DNA of 52,520 nucleotides from Candidatus Hydrogenedens sp. (GTDB lineage Bacteria > Hydrogenedentota > Hydrogenedentia > Hydrogenedentales > CAITNO01): positions 1 through 52,520 of the forward strand of contig JAAYJV010000065.1 in assembly GCA_012522755.1 (NCBI GenBank), in the 5' to 3' direction. Every line of letters begins with the position of its first letter. Position 1 is the stretch's first letter. The notes under the pieces were generated by a model, which was not told the origin of the DNA, made no database searches, and worked only from the letters and a program-made list of their open reading frames with translations. Below, in pieces: positions 52,386-52,520 of this stretch. Both the position numbers and the translations under genes were made by a program.

Positions 52386-52520
52386 CTTGTCCCAATTAGC
52401 TTTTCTTGGACAGGCCAATGCAACGACCAGTTAGCCTGATTCTGGAAAGCGCAAGTGTTGAATTATTTTTTCTTCCACGAAGTCACACTAAGAAACACGA
52501 AGGGAAGAAAAGAAAAGGAA

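Overview
The window looks like a chromosomal segment of a Gram-negative heterotrophic bacterium. Signal peptides, lipobox motifs, Tat-type leaders, a ZnuABC zinc importer and a type-A RNase P RNA support this. Tat-leader Gfo/Idh/MocA oxidoreductase and TIM-barrel isomerase genes sit beside an SSS symporter and a methyltransferase-type UroD protein, with a Hanks kinase fused to a sulfatase-modifying-factor domain, GH2/GH5 enzymes and very repeat-rich spacers. This mixture recalls Hydrogenedentota, Lentisphaerota or Planctomycetota-like lineages. That placement is inference and was not tested.

Layout. 1-81: edge of an IS630-like transposase. 235-4314 (minus): dapL, an EIIA-type PTS protein, cmk and recJ behind a near-consensus promoter at 4375-4403. 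4424-8688 (minus): proA, nadD, yqeK, a methyltransferase and an esterase, nearly all overlapping. 9395-9682: a small unknown gene. 9701-14449 (minus): a 1582-residue membrane/TPR protein made of exact 173-residue supermodules. 14645-15625: hemH, convergent with a kinase-FGE fusion and followed by rhaB. 19976-20266: no gene, but a promoter-like site, several hairpins, two anti-Shine-Dalgarno-like tracts and a strong terminator, so a candidate sRNA or leader. 20399-23371: a J-domain-like protein without HPD, an unknown partner and an MFS transporter, convergent with a membrane protein. 25030-26196: a UroD-family methyltransferase bracketed by inverted copies of a composite repeat. 27379-31194: SSS symporter, isomerase and oxidoreductase, closed by a terminator. 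31243-33870 (minus): znuA, znuC, znuB. 34176-41708: secreted or surface enzymes (papain-like protease, SGNH hydrolase, GH2 mannosidase, two lipoproteins, a Tat-leader GH5). 42713-46141: a NagB-like protein, then tatD, GDPD and GT2 with ATGA overlaps. 46213-51113: an exported MEMO-family protein, a lysophospholipase-like hydrolase and an InlB-B-repeat protein. 51304-52222: ogt directly behind rnpB.

The most unusual feature is the spacers. Six copies of a composite element (R1) carry a 9-bp minisatellite (unit CCGATCCGA, about 2 to 5 full units). Other recurring modules (R2, R3 and a REP-like hairpin) sit in the same gaps. Together they fill most of the long gene-free stretches. No tRNA gene, 16S/23S rRNA or CRISPR array was seen.
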